DNA of 64,000 bases from Parahoeflea olei (GCF_001703635.1 NZ_LQZT01000004.1:65465-129464), one strand, 5' to 3'; positions 1 through 11,060 are shown, counted from the first letter of the stretch. The notes: a model not told the origin generated them from the sequence alone. Translations and numbers: made by a program.

Positions 1-124
1 ACGCCAGCTGCTCGGCCGCCGAGCAGGCCTGGCTCAGATAGCCGCCATTGTTGCGCATCGAGTGCTCGAACACCCGTCTGCGGATCCCCATGGCGATGTC
101 TTCGGTGGAACGGTCGTTGCGCAC
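1..124 (-). CDS. transketolase N-terminal fragment (5' end of gene; runs off the window)
   Basis: Only the first 41 codons lie in the window. The translated N-terminus has the segments RRRVFEHSMRNNGG and YLSQACSAAEQLA, which match the start of the split or short transketolase-like (thiamine-diphosphate) proteins common in rhizobia. I chose the GTG at 124 because AGGGAGG sits just upstream on the minus strand. An in-frame ATG at 151 lacks such a site. The thiamine-diphosphate and active-site regions are outside the window, so the substrate cannot be judged. The gene is transcribed away from anmK, behind the repeat-rich stretch at 164-211. Confidence 0.6.
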   Translation of the reverse strand, partial: MRNDRSTEDIAMGIRRRVFEHSMRNNGGYLSQACSAAEQLA

Positions 125-163
125 GGATGCCTCCCTGTTTGGGGTGACCATGTCGCGACAATA

Positions 164-211
164 GGCAAATGTCAACGCCACTGGCAAATGTATAAAACAT
201 TCACCAGTGGC
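164..211. promoter_or_regulatory. candidate operator upstream of the transketolase-like gene
   Basis: GGCAAATGT occurs at 164-172 and again at 183-191, 19 bp apart or about two helical turns. The second copy belongs to a dyad: GCCACTGG (177-184) mirrors CCAGTGGC (204-211), and AATGT (187-191) mirrors ACATT (197-201). The arrangement suggests a dimeric regulator binding just upstream of the leftward gene at 124. The regulator is unknown. A clear -35/-10 pair was not identified. Confidence 0.45.
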
Positions 212-266
212 AGTCGTCCTTGCTCACAGCGGATCTCTGACCGCGCAACCGCGGCCGAATGCCGTG

Positions 267-1397
267 CTAGGCGCGAGCCCGGGCGAGCACGCCGCCGGTG
301 GCCGGTTCGCGCACGCCGGTGGTGCCGGGATAGGTGAGCGGCAGCCCCTTGAGCGAGCGCACGGCGAGCCAGGCCCAGGCCTCGGCCTCCATCGAATCGC
401 CGTTGAAGCCGGCGTCCTCGGCCAGGATCAGCTGTCCGGTGTGGCGCGTCGCCACCGTCAGGTCCTCGACGATGCGGCGGTTGTGCCGTCCGCCGCCGCA
501 CAGGATCCAGAGCTTCGGCTTGACCGGCAGGTGCGCCTGGGACTTGGCGATCGCCGCCGCTGTCACGAAGGCAAGCGTGCGGGCTCCGTCCTCAAGACTC
601 GCCTCGCTGTCGTCGGGCAGCGGAAAATCGTTGCGGTCGAGCGAGATCCGCTCGGGCGCGGTGAAGAACGGATGGTCGAGATAGCGGTTGACGAGGCCCG
701 CTAGCACCCGGCCTTCGGACGCGATCGTGCCGTCCGAATCGTAGGGAACCCCCGCATGCCGCTTGACCCAGCGGTCGATCAGCGTGTTGCCGGGCCCGCT
801 GTCGAAGGCGATCAGCGTATCGTCCTCGCCGATATAGGTGATGTTGGAAATGCCGCCGATATTGACGAAGATGACCGGCGTCTTCCCGGCCCAGTCGCCC
901 TCAAGGCCTGCGGCCAGCGCCCGGTGATAGGCCGGCACCAGCGGCGCCCCCTGCCCGCCGAGCCGCATGTCGTTGGCGCGCAGGTCATGCACCACGTCGA
1001 TGCCGAGCCGGTCGGCAAGCCGCTGGCCGTCGCCCAGTTGTACCGTCAATCCCTCGTGCGGCCGGTGCAGCACCGTCTGGCCGTGGAAGCCGACCACGCC
1101 GATCGCGTCCGGCGAGAGCTTTTCGCGCGCGAGGAATGCCTCGACCGCAGCGGCATGCCGGTCCGTGAGCTCTGCCTCGAGCGCGGCCAGATCGCCGGGA
1201 CGCTCTTCGCGCGCACCAATCTCCCTGGCCGCATCCAGAGCCTGCTCAAGCCGTGCGCGAAACGCCGGCTCATAGGCCGTGAACGAACTGGCGCCGCGGC
1301 GGACGACGCAGTCCCCGTCGGTTTCGACCATCGCCAGGTCGATGCCATCCATCGACGTGCCGCTCATCAGCCCGATCGCCCGTGTCAGCTCTGCCAT
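267..1397 (-). CDS. anmK: anhydro-N-acetylmuramic acid kinase
   Basis: AnmK phosphorylates and hydrates 1,6-anhydro-MurNAc recovered from peptidoglycan turnover, giving MurNAc-6-phosphate in the cytoplasm. The 376-residue product has the typical family length. It carries the N-terminal phosphate-binding motif GTSMDG at residues 13-18, and further on the sugar-kinase (ASKHA-fold) elements NIGGISN and FDSGPGN. I chose the ATG at 1397 ([13 protein letters not shown]) over the longer reading frame because GAGGA lies at Shine-Dalgarno distance and family members begin here. It is divergent from tyrS with about 210 bp between the starts, a common arrangement in alphaproteobacteria. Confidence 0.93.
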   Translation of the reverse strand: MAELTRAIGLMSGTSMDGIDLAMVETDGDCVVRRGASSFTAYEPAFRARLEQALDAAREIGAREERPGDLAALEAELTDRHAAAVEAFLAREKLSPDAIGVVGFHGQTVLHRPHEGLTVQLGDGQRLADRLGIDVVHDLRANDMRLGGQGAPLVPAYHRALAAGLEGDWAGKTPVIFVNIGGISNITYIGEDDTLIAFDSGPGNTLIDRWVKRHAGVPYDSDGTIASEGRVLAGLVNRYLDHPFFTAPERISLDRNDFPLPDDSEASLEDGARTLAFVTAAAIAKSQAHLPVKPKLWILCGGGRHNRRIVEDLTVATRHTGQLILAEDAGFNGDSMEAEAWAWLAVRSLKGLPLTYPGTTGVREPATGGVLARARA

Positions 1398-1609
1398 CCT
1401 GTTCGTCCTCGATGCTCGTGTCGTTCCGCTTCCAGACGGAATCGGGGTGCGGGAGTGACCTAGCATGCGAGCGGCGGCCGCGTCAGCACCGGCGTGGCCC
1501 GGCTTCGGTTGAATGCGCCTGCGGCAAGTGCTAAAGGCCCGCGCGGGCAAGGCGCATGATGCACTGCCCAGAGTTTTTCCGGATCTGCCGAAACCCCGAG
1601 GACAGTGAT

Positions 1610-2866
1610 ATGTCAGCCTTCAAGTCCGATTTCCTGCGCACGCTCAGCGAGCGTGGATTCATTCATCAGATGTCCGATGAAACCGGCCTCGATGAACTGC
1701 TCGCCAGGGAAAGCGTGACGGCCTATATCGGCTTCGATCCGACGGCGCCTTCGCTGCATGCCGGCGGTCTCATCCAGATCATGATGCTGCACTGGTTCCA
1801 GGCGACCGGGCACCAGCCGATTTCGCTGATGGGCGGCGGCACGGGCATGGTCGGCGACCCCTCCTTCAAGGAGGAAGCCCGCAAGCTGATGACGGTGGAG
1901 ATGATCGAGGACAACATCGCCTCGATCAAGCGCTGCTTCTCGAACTACCTGAACTACGAAGCCGGCCCCAAGGGCGGCGCGCTGATGATCAACAATGCCG
2001 AATGGCTGCGCGACCTGAACTACCTCGAATTCCTGCGCGATGTCGGCCGGCACTTCTCGGTCAACCGCATGCTGTCCTTCGACAGCGTGAAGACGCGCCT
2101 CGACCGCGAGCAGTCGCTGTCGTTCCTGGAATTCAACTACATGATCCTGCAGGCCTACGACTTCGTGGAGCTCAACCGGCGTTACGGCTGCCGGCTGCAG
2201 ATGGGCGGCTCCGACCAGTGGGGCAACATCATCAACGGCATCGATCTCGGCCACCGCATGGGCACGCCGCAGCTCTACGCACTCACCTCGCCGCTGCTGA
2301 CCACGTCGTCCGGCGCCAAGATGGGCAAGTCTGTCAACGGCGCCGTCTGGCTGAACGCCGACATGCTGTCCGCCTATGATTTCTGGCAGTACTGGCGCAA
2401 CACCGAGGATGCCGATGTCGAGCGCTTCCTGAAGCTCTACACGACGATGCCGATGGACGAGATCAAGCGTCTTGCGGCGCTTGGCGGCTCCGAGGTCAAC
2501 GAAGCGAAGAAGATCCTCGCCACCGAGATCACGGCCATTCTGCACGGCCGTGCGGCGGCCGACGAGGCCGCCGAGACCGCGCGCAAGACCTTCGAGGAAG
2601 GCGCGATCTCGGAAAACCTGCCGACCATCCAGGTCGAGGCGGGCGAACTCGACGCCGGCATCGGCCTGCTCGCCCTGTTCGTGCGCGCAGGGCTCGCCGG
2701 CTCCAACGGCGAAGCCCGCCGCCATGTCCAGGGCGGCGCGATCCGCGTCAACGACACGCCGGTCTCCGACGACAAGACGCTGATCACGGCAGACCATCTC
2801 AACGCCGACGGTGTCGTCAAGCTGTCGATGGGCAAGAAGAAGCACGTGCTGGTGCGCCCAGCCTAA
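1610..2866 (+). CDS. tyrS: tyrosyl-tRNA synthetase (class I)
   Basis: TyrRS charges tRNA-Tyr with tyrosine. The 418-residue protein has the Rossmann catalytic domain with the HIGH-like motif PSLHAG at residues 47-52 and the KMSKS-like loop KMGKS at 237-241. A C-terminal S4-type RNA-binding domain covers roughly residues 355-418. Start chosen at ATG 1610 (MSAFKSDFL), which follows GAGGA at 1598-1602. The longer reading frame from 1556 has no comparable site. The gene is monocistronic and ends 29 bp before a strong terminator. Confidence 0.96.
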   Translation: MSAFKSDFLRTLSERGFIHQMSDETGLDELLARESVTAYIGFDPTAPSLHAGGLIQIMMLHWFQATGHQPISLMGGGTGMVGDPSFKEEARKLMTVEMIEDNIASIKRCFSNYLNYEAGPKGGALMINNAEWLRDLNYLEFLRDVGRHFSVNRMLSFDSVKTRLDREQSLSFLEFNYMILQAYDFVELNRRYGCRLQMGGSDQWGNIINGIDLGHRMGTPQLYALTSPLLTTSSGAKMGKSVNGAVWLNADMLSAYDFWQYWRNTEDADVERFLKLYTTMPMDEIKRLAALGGSEVNEAKKILATEITAILHGRAAADEAAETARKTFEEGAISENLPTIQVEAGELDAGIGLLALFVRAGLAGSNGEARRHVQGGAIRVNDTPVSDDKTLITADHLNADGVVKLSMGKKKHVLVRPA

Positions 2867-2895
2867 GGACCGCAGCACTGGTCCACCCAGATCAG

Positions 2896-2930
2896 GCCGC
2901 AGGACCCAGCAGGTCCTGCGGCTTTTTCTT
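2896..2930 (+). terminator. Rho-independent terminator of tyrS
   Basis: A perfect 11-bp stem GCCGCAGGACC (2896-2906) and GGTCCTGCGGC (2912-2922) closes a 5-nt loop and is followed by TTTTTCTT on the plus strand. On the minus strand there is no T-run, so it serves tyrS rather than the convergent AsmA-like gene. Confidence 0.92.
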
Positions 2931-2947
2931 TGCCTGCGGGAATGGCG

Positions 2948-5900
2948 TTACGGCCGGTATTCGAAGATCGAGCGGAACACGCCCGGCGCGATCACCGACA
3001 GCGGATTGATCTGCAGGAGCGGCGACTCCGACTTGCCCGCGAGCCGGAAGGTGATGCCGAACAGGCCGCGGTCGCGGCCATTGCCGAGAAGGGTCCCGAT
3101 CACCGGCAGCTCGGCGAACAGGCGGTTGATGCCATAGGCGAGCATCACCGTTCCGGTCATGTCGATATTGCCCTTGGCGTCGCTCACCGTCCCCTGGAAC
3201 GAGGCGCCGATCTGCGGACCGCGGATGATCCCTTCCGAAACCCGGAGTTCGCCCCGGCCCGAAACCACCTTGGCATTGGCCACCTCGAAGCTCGCGCGGG
3301 AGACGTCCACATTCGCCCGCGCCGCGTCCTTGAGGCTGCGGCCGTCCTTTCTGCTCGGCGTCGAGACCAGCGATTCAAGCCGCGGCTCGCCCACCACCAC
3401 GAAATTGCGCACATCGATCACGCCGCGCCGCCACGGCCCCTCGGTGCGGGTGAGCCGGAGATTGAGCAATCCGCCCTGCATGCGCGCGTAAAACCCTGCA
3501 AAGCGGGCAAAGGCGCCCGCGTCGCCGCTGGTGATCGTCACCGTTTCGCCACCCGTCGTGGTCGACACCTTCATCACCACCGCCTGGCCGCTCTGGGTGA
3601 CGCCCTTGACGTCGAGCAGGTCCGTGCGCGCGCCCTGGCCCGCATAGCTGATCGTGGCCGCAGTCAGGCGCTCGTCGGAATAGCCGTGCATGGTGGCAAC
3701 CTCGCCGCTGAGCTCGACCCGCGCCGCCCCGCCCCCGTCCGCGCCCTGGGCGGACGGGCCGTCTGCGGCCTTGGCCAGCGCGATCACCGGGCGCGTGTCG
3801 ATCGAGGCGCCGCCGAGCCGGACCCGGTAGGTCTTGCCGTCATAGGCGATGTCGACGTGATAATCGTCCCGCGCCGAGAGCGCGACGCGGTCGAAGCTCG
3901 CCGTCGCAAGCCGCCCGCCCTTGAGCGTCACCGCCCCGCTTGCCGCAAATCCCTTGCCGGAAAGGGCAAGGTCGGACAGCCGGGTCTCGTCGCCTTTGGC
4001 CTGCATCGCAAAGGTCAGGTTCGCCGCGATGCCCTTGTCCTTGGTCCAGCCGATGCCGGGAACCGTCAGCCGCGCGGGCTTGAGATCGAGGCTGACCTTC
4101 TGCACTCCGTCGGCCTGGGTCTCGAGCCGGAACCCGACCGGACCGCTGATCAGCACGCCCGAGCCCGGCGCCATCTTTTCCCGCATCTCGGCACTGAGCG
4201 TGCCCGAGAATTTGCGCCGGGCCGCAACGCCGGATCCGCCGACCGGCTGCAGCACATCGAGCGTCATCCGTGCGCCGTCCACCAGCGCATCCGCCTTGAG
4301 TTCCGCACGGTCGGGCGTCACATACAGGCTGCCGTCCATGTCGGTGAGGGTGCGACCCTCGACCGGCTTGCCGAGATCGACGCCGCTCATCTGCAGATCC
4401 ACCGTCCAGTCCGGCGGCGGCGGCGACTGGTCGGCGATCAGGCCGAACCGCGCCGTCACCCTGGACGAGATCTCGCCGCTGAGTTCGGAGGGCTTGAAGC
4501 CGATCTGGTCGAGCGCGTTGATCGGATGGTAGCTGATCAGTTCGGCCACCGCATCGGCATGGCCTTTGACCGCCATGGAGAGGTCCGCCATCAGCGGCTG
4601 CTGGTTGGTGGCCGGGATCGAAAACAGCGCGTCCGACAGCTCCACCGTGCGACCGGTGGGGAAAAAGGCGGTGGCCGTATCGATGCTCAGATCGACGCGC
4701 GAACCGCGCAGCCGCATGTGGCCCACCGTGTCGCGCAGCGGCGGAATGTTGCCCGCGACATTGATCCGCGCGCGCTCGACGTCGAAATCGATCTGCAACT
4801 GGTCTTCGCTGAAACTGACGTCGCCGAACGGCTTGTAATGGCCCGCGGGCGCGGCCAGCTGGATGCGGGCATTGCTGACCGTGCCGCCATAGAGATTTTC
4901 AAGCACCCATTTGCGCGCGAGCTTGCCCACCCAGTAGGGCCAGAACTGCTTGACCGCGGTGGTCGACATGCGCCGCGACTGCGCGACCAGATTGATCTCC
5001 GGCGAGATGCCCTCGACAAAGCGCCAGGAGGCCGATCCGACCATGTCGCCCTGCGGCGTCGCCAGCGCCAGTTCCTCGGCCACCAGCAGCCGCTTGGCGG
5101 CATCGAAACGGCCGAGCGCCTTGCCATCGAACGAGATCGGCGCCTCGTCGGAATCGCCCGGCGCCGCCCGTCCCTCCTTGATGACGAAGTCGAAGGCGAT
5201 GCCCGCCCCTTCGACCTCTTCGACCCTGTCCGCGTCGATCAGGCCGCCGGTGAACGGCAGCACCGTCTCGCCGACCCGGATCAGCGAGCGCGTGACCTCG
5301 ATCTTGTTCTGGAGCGGCATGTAGACCAGCTTGACCCGCGCATCGCGCAGCATCGCCTCGACCCCACCCATGGTGATGGTGCCATCCACGGCCTTGACGT
5401 CGACCGCCAGTTCCGGTGGCTTGCCGGCCTGGGCCCGCGCTGCGGAAAAGGAGATCGCCAACGGCGCGGACACGCCGTTGCGGCGATCCGGCGCCACGTC
5501 CGTCATGTAATTGAGCGCGAAGCCCTCGACGCTGCCGGAGATCTGCGACAGCCCGCGTTCGCCCGCAAGCCCGGCGGCGCTGCCGACAAAGGTGATGCCA
5601 TGGCCCGCACGCTCCAGTTCCACGCCGATCTGGTAGTGTCGCCGGTCGATCCTGCGCACCTCGGCATTGCGGATCACGATCCCCTCGCCCGGCCCCGTCA
5701 TGGTGATGTCGGTGAACCGGAAGGCGCCGGCCTCGATCGCATCGATCTGGCTTACAACCTGGTTGAGCCCCAGGAAGGCCTGCTCGATCATCGCGCCAGT
5801 GGCATCGATGCGGAAGCTCGCAAGATCGGTGAGGTTGAACCCACCCCCCTGCGGCGCGGCCACGCTGACGCCACTGATATCGACGAATTTCACCGACAGC

Positions 5901-6337
5901 CGCCCCGTCAGCAGCGCCACCGGATCAAGCCCGATCAGCACGCTCTTGATCGAATTGGCCTTGGAGGGATCCTCGCGCGGGGCCACCGACACCCCGCGCG
6001 CCTCGAGCGCGAGATGCCCCCGGCGGGTCAGACGCACCGCAGCCGAACTCAGTTCCGCCCGGTATCCCGGCCCGACCGCCTGCGCCAGCGCATGCTCGGC
6101 CCGGCTCCTGACCAGCCCGTCGACGACGCCTGCCTCGAGCAGCAGGAACAGCACGGCGGCGAGGAGCGCCAGCCCCAGCACCGGAACCGCGACCCAGCGC
6201 ATGAGCCGCCCCGTCCAGCGGCGCGGGTGGTGACCGCGCACGACAATCAGGTCTTCGCCCTGGGCCGACGGAAGTTCGTGCAGCGCGACGATGTCGCGTT
6301 TCCTGAACTGGACCTTGTCGATGCGGTTTTCCGGCAT
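2948..6337 (-). CDS. large AsmA/YhdP-like envelope protein (DUF3971 and AsmA-like C-terminal regions)
   Basis: The 1129-residue protein has a short cytoplasmic N-terminus and one strong membrane segment at about residues 45-68. A very long beta-rich periplasmic part ends in the AsmA_2-like C-terminal module with the segments GNIDMTGTVML and IPLLGTL-like VIGTLLGN. This family bridges the inner and outer membrane and is linked to phospholipid transport and envelope homeostasis. The size and layout match the rhizobial DUF3971 proteins. The role is inferred from family knowledge; the exact lipid cargo is unknown. The gene stands alone, convergent with tyrS and divergent from bcp. Confidence 0.82.
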   Translation of the reverse strand: MPENRIDKVQFRKRDIVALHELPSAQGEDLIVVRGHHPRRWTGRLMRWVAVPVLGLALLAAVLFLLLEAGVVDGLVRSRAEHALAQAVGPGYRAELSSAAVRLTRRGHLALEARGVSVAPREDPSKANSIKSVLIGLDPVALLTGRLSVKFVDISGVSVAAPQGGGFNLTDLASFRIDATGAMIEQAFLGLNQVVSQIDAIEAGAFRFTDITMTGPGEGIVIRNAEVRRIDRRHYQIGVELERAGHGITFVGSAAGLAGERGLSQISGSVEGFALNYMTDVAPDRRNGVSAPLAISFSAARAQAGKPPELAVDVKAVDGTITMGGVEAMLRDARVKLVYMPLQNKIEVTRSLIRVGETVLPFTGGLIDADRVEEVEGAGIAFDFVIKEGRAAPGDSDEAPISFDGKALGRFDAAKRLLVAEELALATPQGDMVGSASWRFVEGISPEINLVAQSRRMSTTAVKQFWPYWVGKLARKWVLENLYGGTVSNARIQLAAPAGHYKPFGDVSFSEDQLQIDFDVERARINVAGNIPPLRDTVGHMRLRGSRVDLSIDTATAFFPTGRTVELSDALFSIPATNQQPLMADLSMAVKGHADAVAELISYHPINALDQIGFKPSELSGEISSRVTARFGLIADQSPPPPDWTVDLQMSGVDLGKPVEGRTLTDMDGSLYVTPDRAELKADALVDGARMTLDVLQPVGGSGVAARRKFSGTLSAEMREKMAPGSGVLISGPVGFRLETQADGVQKVSLDLKPARLTVPGIGWTKDKGIAANLTFAMQAKGDETRLSDLALSGKGFAASGAVTLKGGRLATASFDRVALSARDDYHVDIAYDGKTYRVRLGGASIDTRPVIALAKAADGPSAQGADGGGAARVELSGEVATMHGYSDERLTAATISYAGQGARTDLLDVKGVTQSGQAVVMKVSTTTGGETVTITSGDAGAFARFAGFYARMQGGLLNLRLTRTEGPWRRGVIDVRNFVVVGEPRLESLVSTPSRKDGRSLKDAARANVDVSRASFEVANAKVVSGRGELRVSEGIIRGPQIGASFQGTVSDAKGNIDMTGTVMLAYGINRLFAELPVIGTLLGNGRDRGLFGITFRLAGKSESPLLQINPLSVIAPGVFRSIFEYRP

Positions 6338-6461
6338 GGGTTCTGGTATGTCCGCTTTCTTTTTTTGACGATTCTGTGGACTGCGACCCTTGCGTTTATA
6401 TATCGCCCCGGGACAGGGTCACCTGCAAAACCAATTCGAGTGACGATGAAAGGTCTGGATG

Positions 6462-6929
6462 ATGAGTGAACTTGGCGAAGGCATGACAGCCCCCCGATTC
6501 GACCTGCCACGCGATGGCGGCGGAAACGTGTCGCTTGACGATCTGGCAGGCAAAATCGTGGTGCTCTATTTCTACCCCAAGGACGACACCAGCGGCTGCA
6601 CCACCGAAGCCGTCGATTTCACGGCAATGGCGGAGGATTTCGCCAAGGCCGGCGCGGTCGTGGTCGGCATGTCTCCCGATTCGGTCAAGGCGCATGACAA
6701 ATTCGTGGCCAAGCACGGGCTGGGCGTGATCCTCGCCTCTGACGAGGACAAGACCACGCTCGAGGCCTATGGTGTCTGGACCGAGAAAAGCATGTATGGG
6801 CGAACCTATATGGGCGTCGAGCGCTCCACCTTCCTGATCGACCGCGACGGCAAGATCGCCCGGGTGTGGCGCAAGGTAAAGGTCAAGGGCCACGCCGCCG
6901 AGGTGCTCGACGCGGTCCGGGCGCTCTGA
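6462..6929 (+). CDS. bcp: thioredoxin-dependent peroxiredoxin, Bcp/PrxQ family, one-cysteine form
   Basis: Bcp reduces hydrogen peroxide and alkyl hydroperoxides. The 155-residue protein has the thioredoxin fold with the peroxidatic motif KDDTSGCTTEA, peroxidatic Cys46. In typical PrxQ enzymes a resolving cysteine lies five residues on; here that position is Val51, and I see no other cysteine in the chain. It should therefore act as a 1-Cys enzyme needing an external thiol partner. Start at ATG 6462, with an adjacent ATG at 6459 equally possible; AAAGG lies upstream. It is followed after 2 bp by the ferritin-like gene and probably cotranscribed. Confidence 0.93.
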   Translation: MSELGEGMTAPRFDLPRDGGGNVSLDDLAGKIVVLYFYPKDDTSGCTTEAVDFTAMAEDFAKAGAVVVGMSPDSVKAHDKFVAKHGLGVILASDEDKTTLEAYGVWTEKSMYGRTYMGVERSTFLIDRDGKIARVWRKVKVKGHAAEVLDAVRAL

Positions 6930-6931
6930 GC

Positions 6932-7780
6932 GTGACCGACCAGGCAAGTCCCGCCGCGCTCAACCGCCCGGTGCTGTCGCTGCGCGACGGCGCGGCACGG
7001 GCGATCCGTGCGGACGATCTCGACCTCAAGACCCGGCTCGCCCAGGACGTGGCGAGCCGCTGGCATTCCCGGCGGCTGTCGCTGCGCTCGCCGCTCGACA
7101 CGCTTGCTCCCGAGCGGCCCGGCCGGCCGGCGCGGCCCGAATTGGTGCCGCCGACCCAGGTCAAGCGGCGGTCGTTGCACTCCACCCACGGCCGCATCTC
7201 GCTGCTGCACGCGCTCGCCCATATCGAGTTGAATGCCGTCGATCTGGCGCTCGATATCGTCGCCCGCTTCGCCGCCGCACCGATGCCGCAGAGCTTCTTC
7301 GACGGCTGGATGCAGGTCGCCTTCGAGGAAGCCAAGCATTTCAACATGATACGCAAGCGTCTTCATGCGCTCGGCGCCGATTATGGCGACATGCCCGCCC
7401 ATGACGGGCTGTGGCAGGCCGCCCACGACACGCGCAACGACCTGACCGCGCGGCTCGCCATAGTGCCGCTCATCCTCGAAGCCCGCGGGCTCGACGTCAC
7501 GCCCACGCTGCGCGCCAAGATGCGCGAGGCCGGGGACGAGGAGAGTGCCGCGGTGCTCGACGTGATCTACGAGGACGAGAAGAAACATGTCGCCATCGGC
7601 GCCAAGTGGTTCCGCTTCCTGTGCGCCCGGGAAGGCAAGGATGCGGCGGAAACCTTCCGGCTGCTGGTACGGGCCAATTTCCGCGGCGCGCCCAAGCCGC
7701 CCTTCAACGATCTCGCCCGCGCGGCCGCGGGCCTCACCCCCACCTTCTACCGCGCGCTGTCCAGCCAGAGCATGTCGTAG
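6932..7780 (+). CDS. DUF455 ferritin-like diiron protein
   Basis: The 282-residue product has the repeated acidic and histidine helices of a ferritin-like four-helix bundle: HALAHIELNAVD, FEEAKHFNMI, LEARGLD and YEDEKKHVAIG. The two E-x-x-H pairs give the usual carboxylate-bridged diiron ligands. DUF455 (PF04305) proteins resemble MiaE-type tRNA hydroxylases, but the substrate here is not established. I use the GTG at 6932, which follows the bcp stop by 2 bp. The upstream extension would lie within bcp. Translation is probably coupled to bcp, so a link to oxidative or iron stress is a reasonable inference. Confidence 0.85.
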   Translation: MTDQASPAALNRPVLSLRDGAARAIRADDLDLKTRLAQDVASRWHSRRLSLRSPLDTLAPERPGRPARPELVPPTQVKRRSLHSTHGRISLLHALAHIELNAVDLALDIVARFAAAPMPQSFFDGWMQVAFEEAKHFNMIRKRLHALGADYGDMPAHDGLWQAAHDTRNDLTARLAIVPLILEARGLDVTPTLRAKMREAGDEESAAVLDVIYEDEKKHVAIGAKWFRFLCAREGKDAAETFRLLVRANFRGAPKPPFNDLARAAAGLTPTFYRALSSQSMS

Positions 7781-7811
7781 CGCGGGCAAATCGCTGCCGG
7801 ACCGGCCGCGA

Positions 7812-7833
7812 TCAAAGCTTTGTTAACCTTAAC
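7812..7833 (+). promoter_or_regulatory. near-consensus CtrA box upstream of the M23 peptidase gene
   Basis: TCAA (7812-7815), seven bases, then TTAACC (7823-7828) deviates by one base from the CtrA consensus TTAA-N7-TTAAC. A second TTAAC follows immediately at 7829-7833. The site is about 60 bp before the GTG start of the peptidase. CtrA control of cell-wall hydrolases is known in alphaproteobacteria; binding here is inferred only from the motif. Confidence 0.35.
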
Positions 7834-7890
7834 AGGGTGTAATCACGCTCGATCAAGCAACGGTGAACCGTTCTGACGAGGTGGTATTCA

Positions 7891-9192
7891 GTGGCGCACA
7901 GACAGGACAGCCGCGTCTTCGGCAAACGGCCGAAACAGTCGCACACCCTTATCCTCGCAAGCGGCGACACCGTCCGCCACATGACGGTGCGCCCCTGGGT
8001 CGCCGGCGTGTGCATGTCGATGCTGGGCGTGATGGCGATCGGCTATCTGGCAGCCACCTCCTATCTCGTGCTGCGCGACGACCTTATCGGCGCCTCGATG
8101 GCGCGCCAGGCGCGCATGCAGCATGCCTATGAAGACCGGATCGCGGCGCTGCGCTCGCAAGTCGACCGGGTGACCAGCCGGCAACTGCTCGATCAGCAGC
8201 TGATGGAAGAGAAGGTTGCCGAACTGATCGCGCGCCAGAACGCGCTGAGCACCCGCCACGGCAAGCTCGGCCCGCTGCTCGATCGCGCGGCCGCACTGCC
8301 GACCCCCGCCCCCGAAGCCTCCGATACCGCCAACACCCAGGCATCGCTGTCGCCGGGCACCGGCAAATCCGGCCGCCTCGCGGCACTTGCGGCCATGCCC
8401 GAGACACTGTCCAATCCGGCCACCAACCCGATCAATCCGCTGGCCTATGCCCCGACGCCCGGCACAGGTTCCGGCGAATCCGTGAGCGAGCGCGCGGACC
8501 GCGTGTTCTCGACGGTGACGCTGTCGCTCAAGTCGATCGAGCGCGACCAGATCGCGCGCATGCAGGGCCTTGCGGTCGAAGCCTACGAGACCGCATCGGA
8601 GATCGACGACATCATCCGCGCGACGGGCCTTCCCGGCGCCTCGGTCGACGACACCGCCGTCGGTGGCCCCTTCGTCAGGCCCAACGATCCGAACGCCTTC
8701 GACACCACCCTCGAGGATCTCGACCAGGCCCTGAACCGGCTCGACACCGTCAAACGCCATGCACGCGCGCTGCCGATCGGCATTCCCGCCCCCGGCCGCG
8801 AGATCACCTCGCGTTTCGGCAACCGTCCCGACCCGTTTCTCGGGCGCCTCGCCTTTCATGGCGGCATCGATTTCCGCACACCGACAGGAACCCCGATCTT
8901 CAGCACCGGCGCCGGCGTGGTCACCCATGCCGGGCGCAATGCCGGCTACGGCAAGATGGTCGAGATCGACCACGGCAACGGGATCACCACCCGCTACGCC
9001 CATCTTTCCGCCGTCGAAGTGGCCGAAGGCGACCGTGTCGCGCCCGGCACGCGGATCGGCAAATCCGGCTCCACCGGTCGCTCCACCGGCCCCCACCTGC
9101 ACTACGAAGTCCGCCGCAACGGCAACGCCGTCGACCCGATGCGCTACCTGAAGGCAGCCCGCGAACTGAAGCCGCTGCTGGCCTCCAACTGA
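7891..9192 (+). CDS. membrane-anchored M23 (LytM-type) peptidoglycan endopeptidase
   Basis: The 433-residue protein has a short basic cytoplasmic tail, a membrane segment at about residues 33-56, a coiled-coil stretch at about 70-125, a Pro/Ala/Ser-rich linker, and a C-terminal M23 domain. The zinc ligands are all present: H323 and D327 in HGGID, and the HLH at 402-404. The domain should therefore be catalytically active, unlike EnvC-type regulators. It would cut peptide cross-links in the periplasm, perhaps during elongation or division. The start is GTG (MAHRQDSRVF). The gene stands alone between DUF455 and the helicase; see the CtrA-like box upstream. Confidence 0.88.
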   Translation: MAHRQDSRVFGKRPKQSHTLILASGDTVRHMTVRPWVAGVCMSMLGVMAIGYLAATSYLVLRDDLIGASMARQARMQHAYEDRIAALRSQVDRVTSRQLLDQQLMEEKVAELIARQNALSTRHGKLGPLLDRAAALPTPAPEASDTANTQASLSPGTGKSGRLAALAAMPETLSNPATNPINPLAYAPTPGTGSGESVSERADRVFSTVTLSLKSIERDQIARMQGLAVEAYETASEIDDIIRATGLPGASVDDTAVGGPFVRPNDPNAFDTTLEDLDQALNRLDTVKRHARALPIGIPAPGREITSRFGNRPDPFLGRLAFHGGIDFRTPTGTPIFSTGAGVVTHAGRNAGYGKMVEIDHGNGITTRYAHLSAVEVAEGDRVAPGTRIGKSGSTGRSTGPHLHYEVRRNGNAVDPMRYLKAARELKPLLASN

Positions 9193-9291
9193 GCCACGGC
9201 GGAGCCCCGGGCCCGCCCTTCCCTGACCCAAAACCGGCCACCCGCGGCGGCATGCGGACGGGGGTGCGACACCGCGAAACCGGGCTTTTCC

Positions 9292-9320
9292 TTGACTTCC
9301 CGCACTGCACCGACTATGCG
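9292..9320 (+). promoter_or_regulatory. candidate sigma-70 promoter of the helicase gene
   Basis: TTGACT (9292-9297) and TATGCG (9315-9320) are separated by 17 bp and lie about 70 bp before the chosen start of the DEAD-box helicase. The -35 is good and the -10 moderate. Confidence 0.5.
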
Positions 9321-9392
9321 GAGCACAAAGGGCACGCACTTGCACCGCGCGCTCGCGCATTGACGCAACTCCGAAACGGAAAACACTCCCAA

Positions 9393-10934
<1,542 letters not shown>

Positions 10935-10960
10935 ACCTGCCGCATCGACACAAGTTCAAG

Positions 10961-10989
10961 CCGCTGGCAGCAATGCCGGCGGTTTTTTT
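10961..10989 (+). terminator. Rho-independent terminator of the RhlE-type helicase gene
   Basis: The stem CCGCTGGCA (10961-10969) pairs with TGCCGGCGG (10974-10982) with one G-T wobble over a GCAA tetraloop, followed by seven T residues. Confidence 0.9.
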
Positions 10990-11060
10990 CATGGGCCGGT
11001 TCCACAGGGCCTGACTTCGCGCGGAGCCTGGGCGAAAGCCACGTTCTTGGCGGCCCGCGG

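Noticed and set aside
2930..6469. A very long open frame opposite the AsmA-like gene
   Set aside because: It is an antisense shadow in a high-G+C gene. Its translation is rich in Arg, His, Asp and Ala with no domain, and the minus-strand frame has a clear family match.
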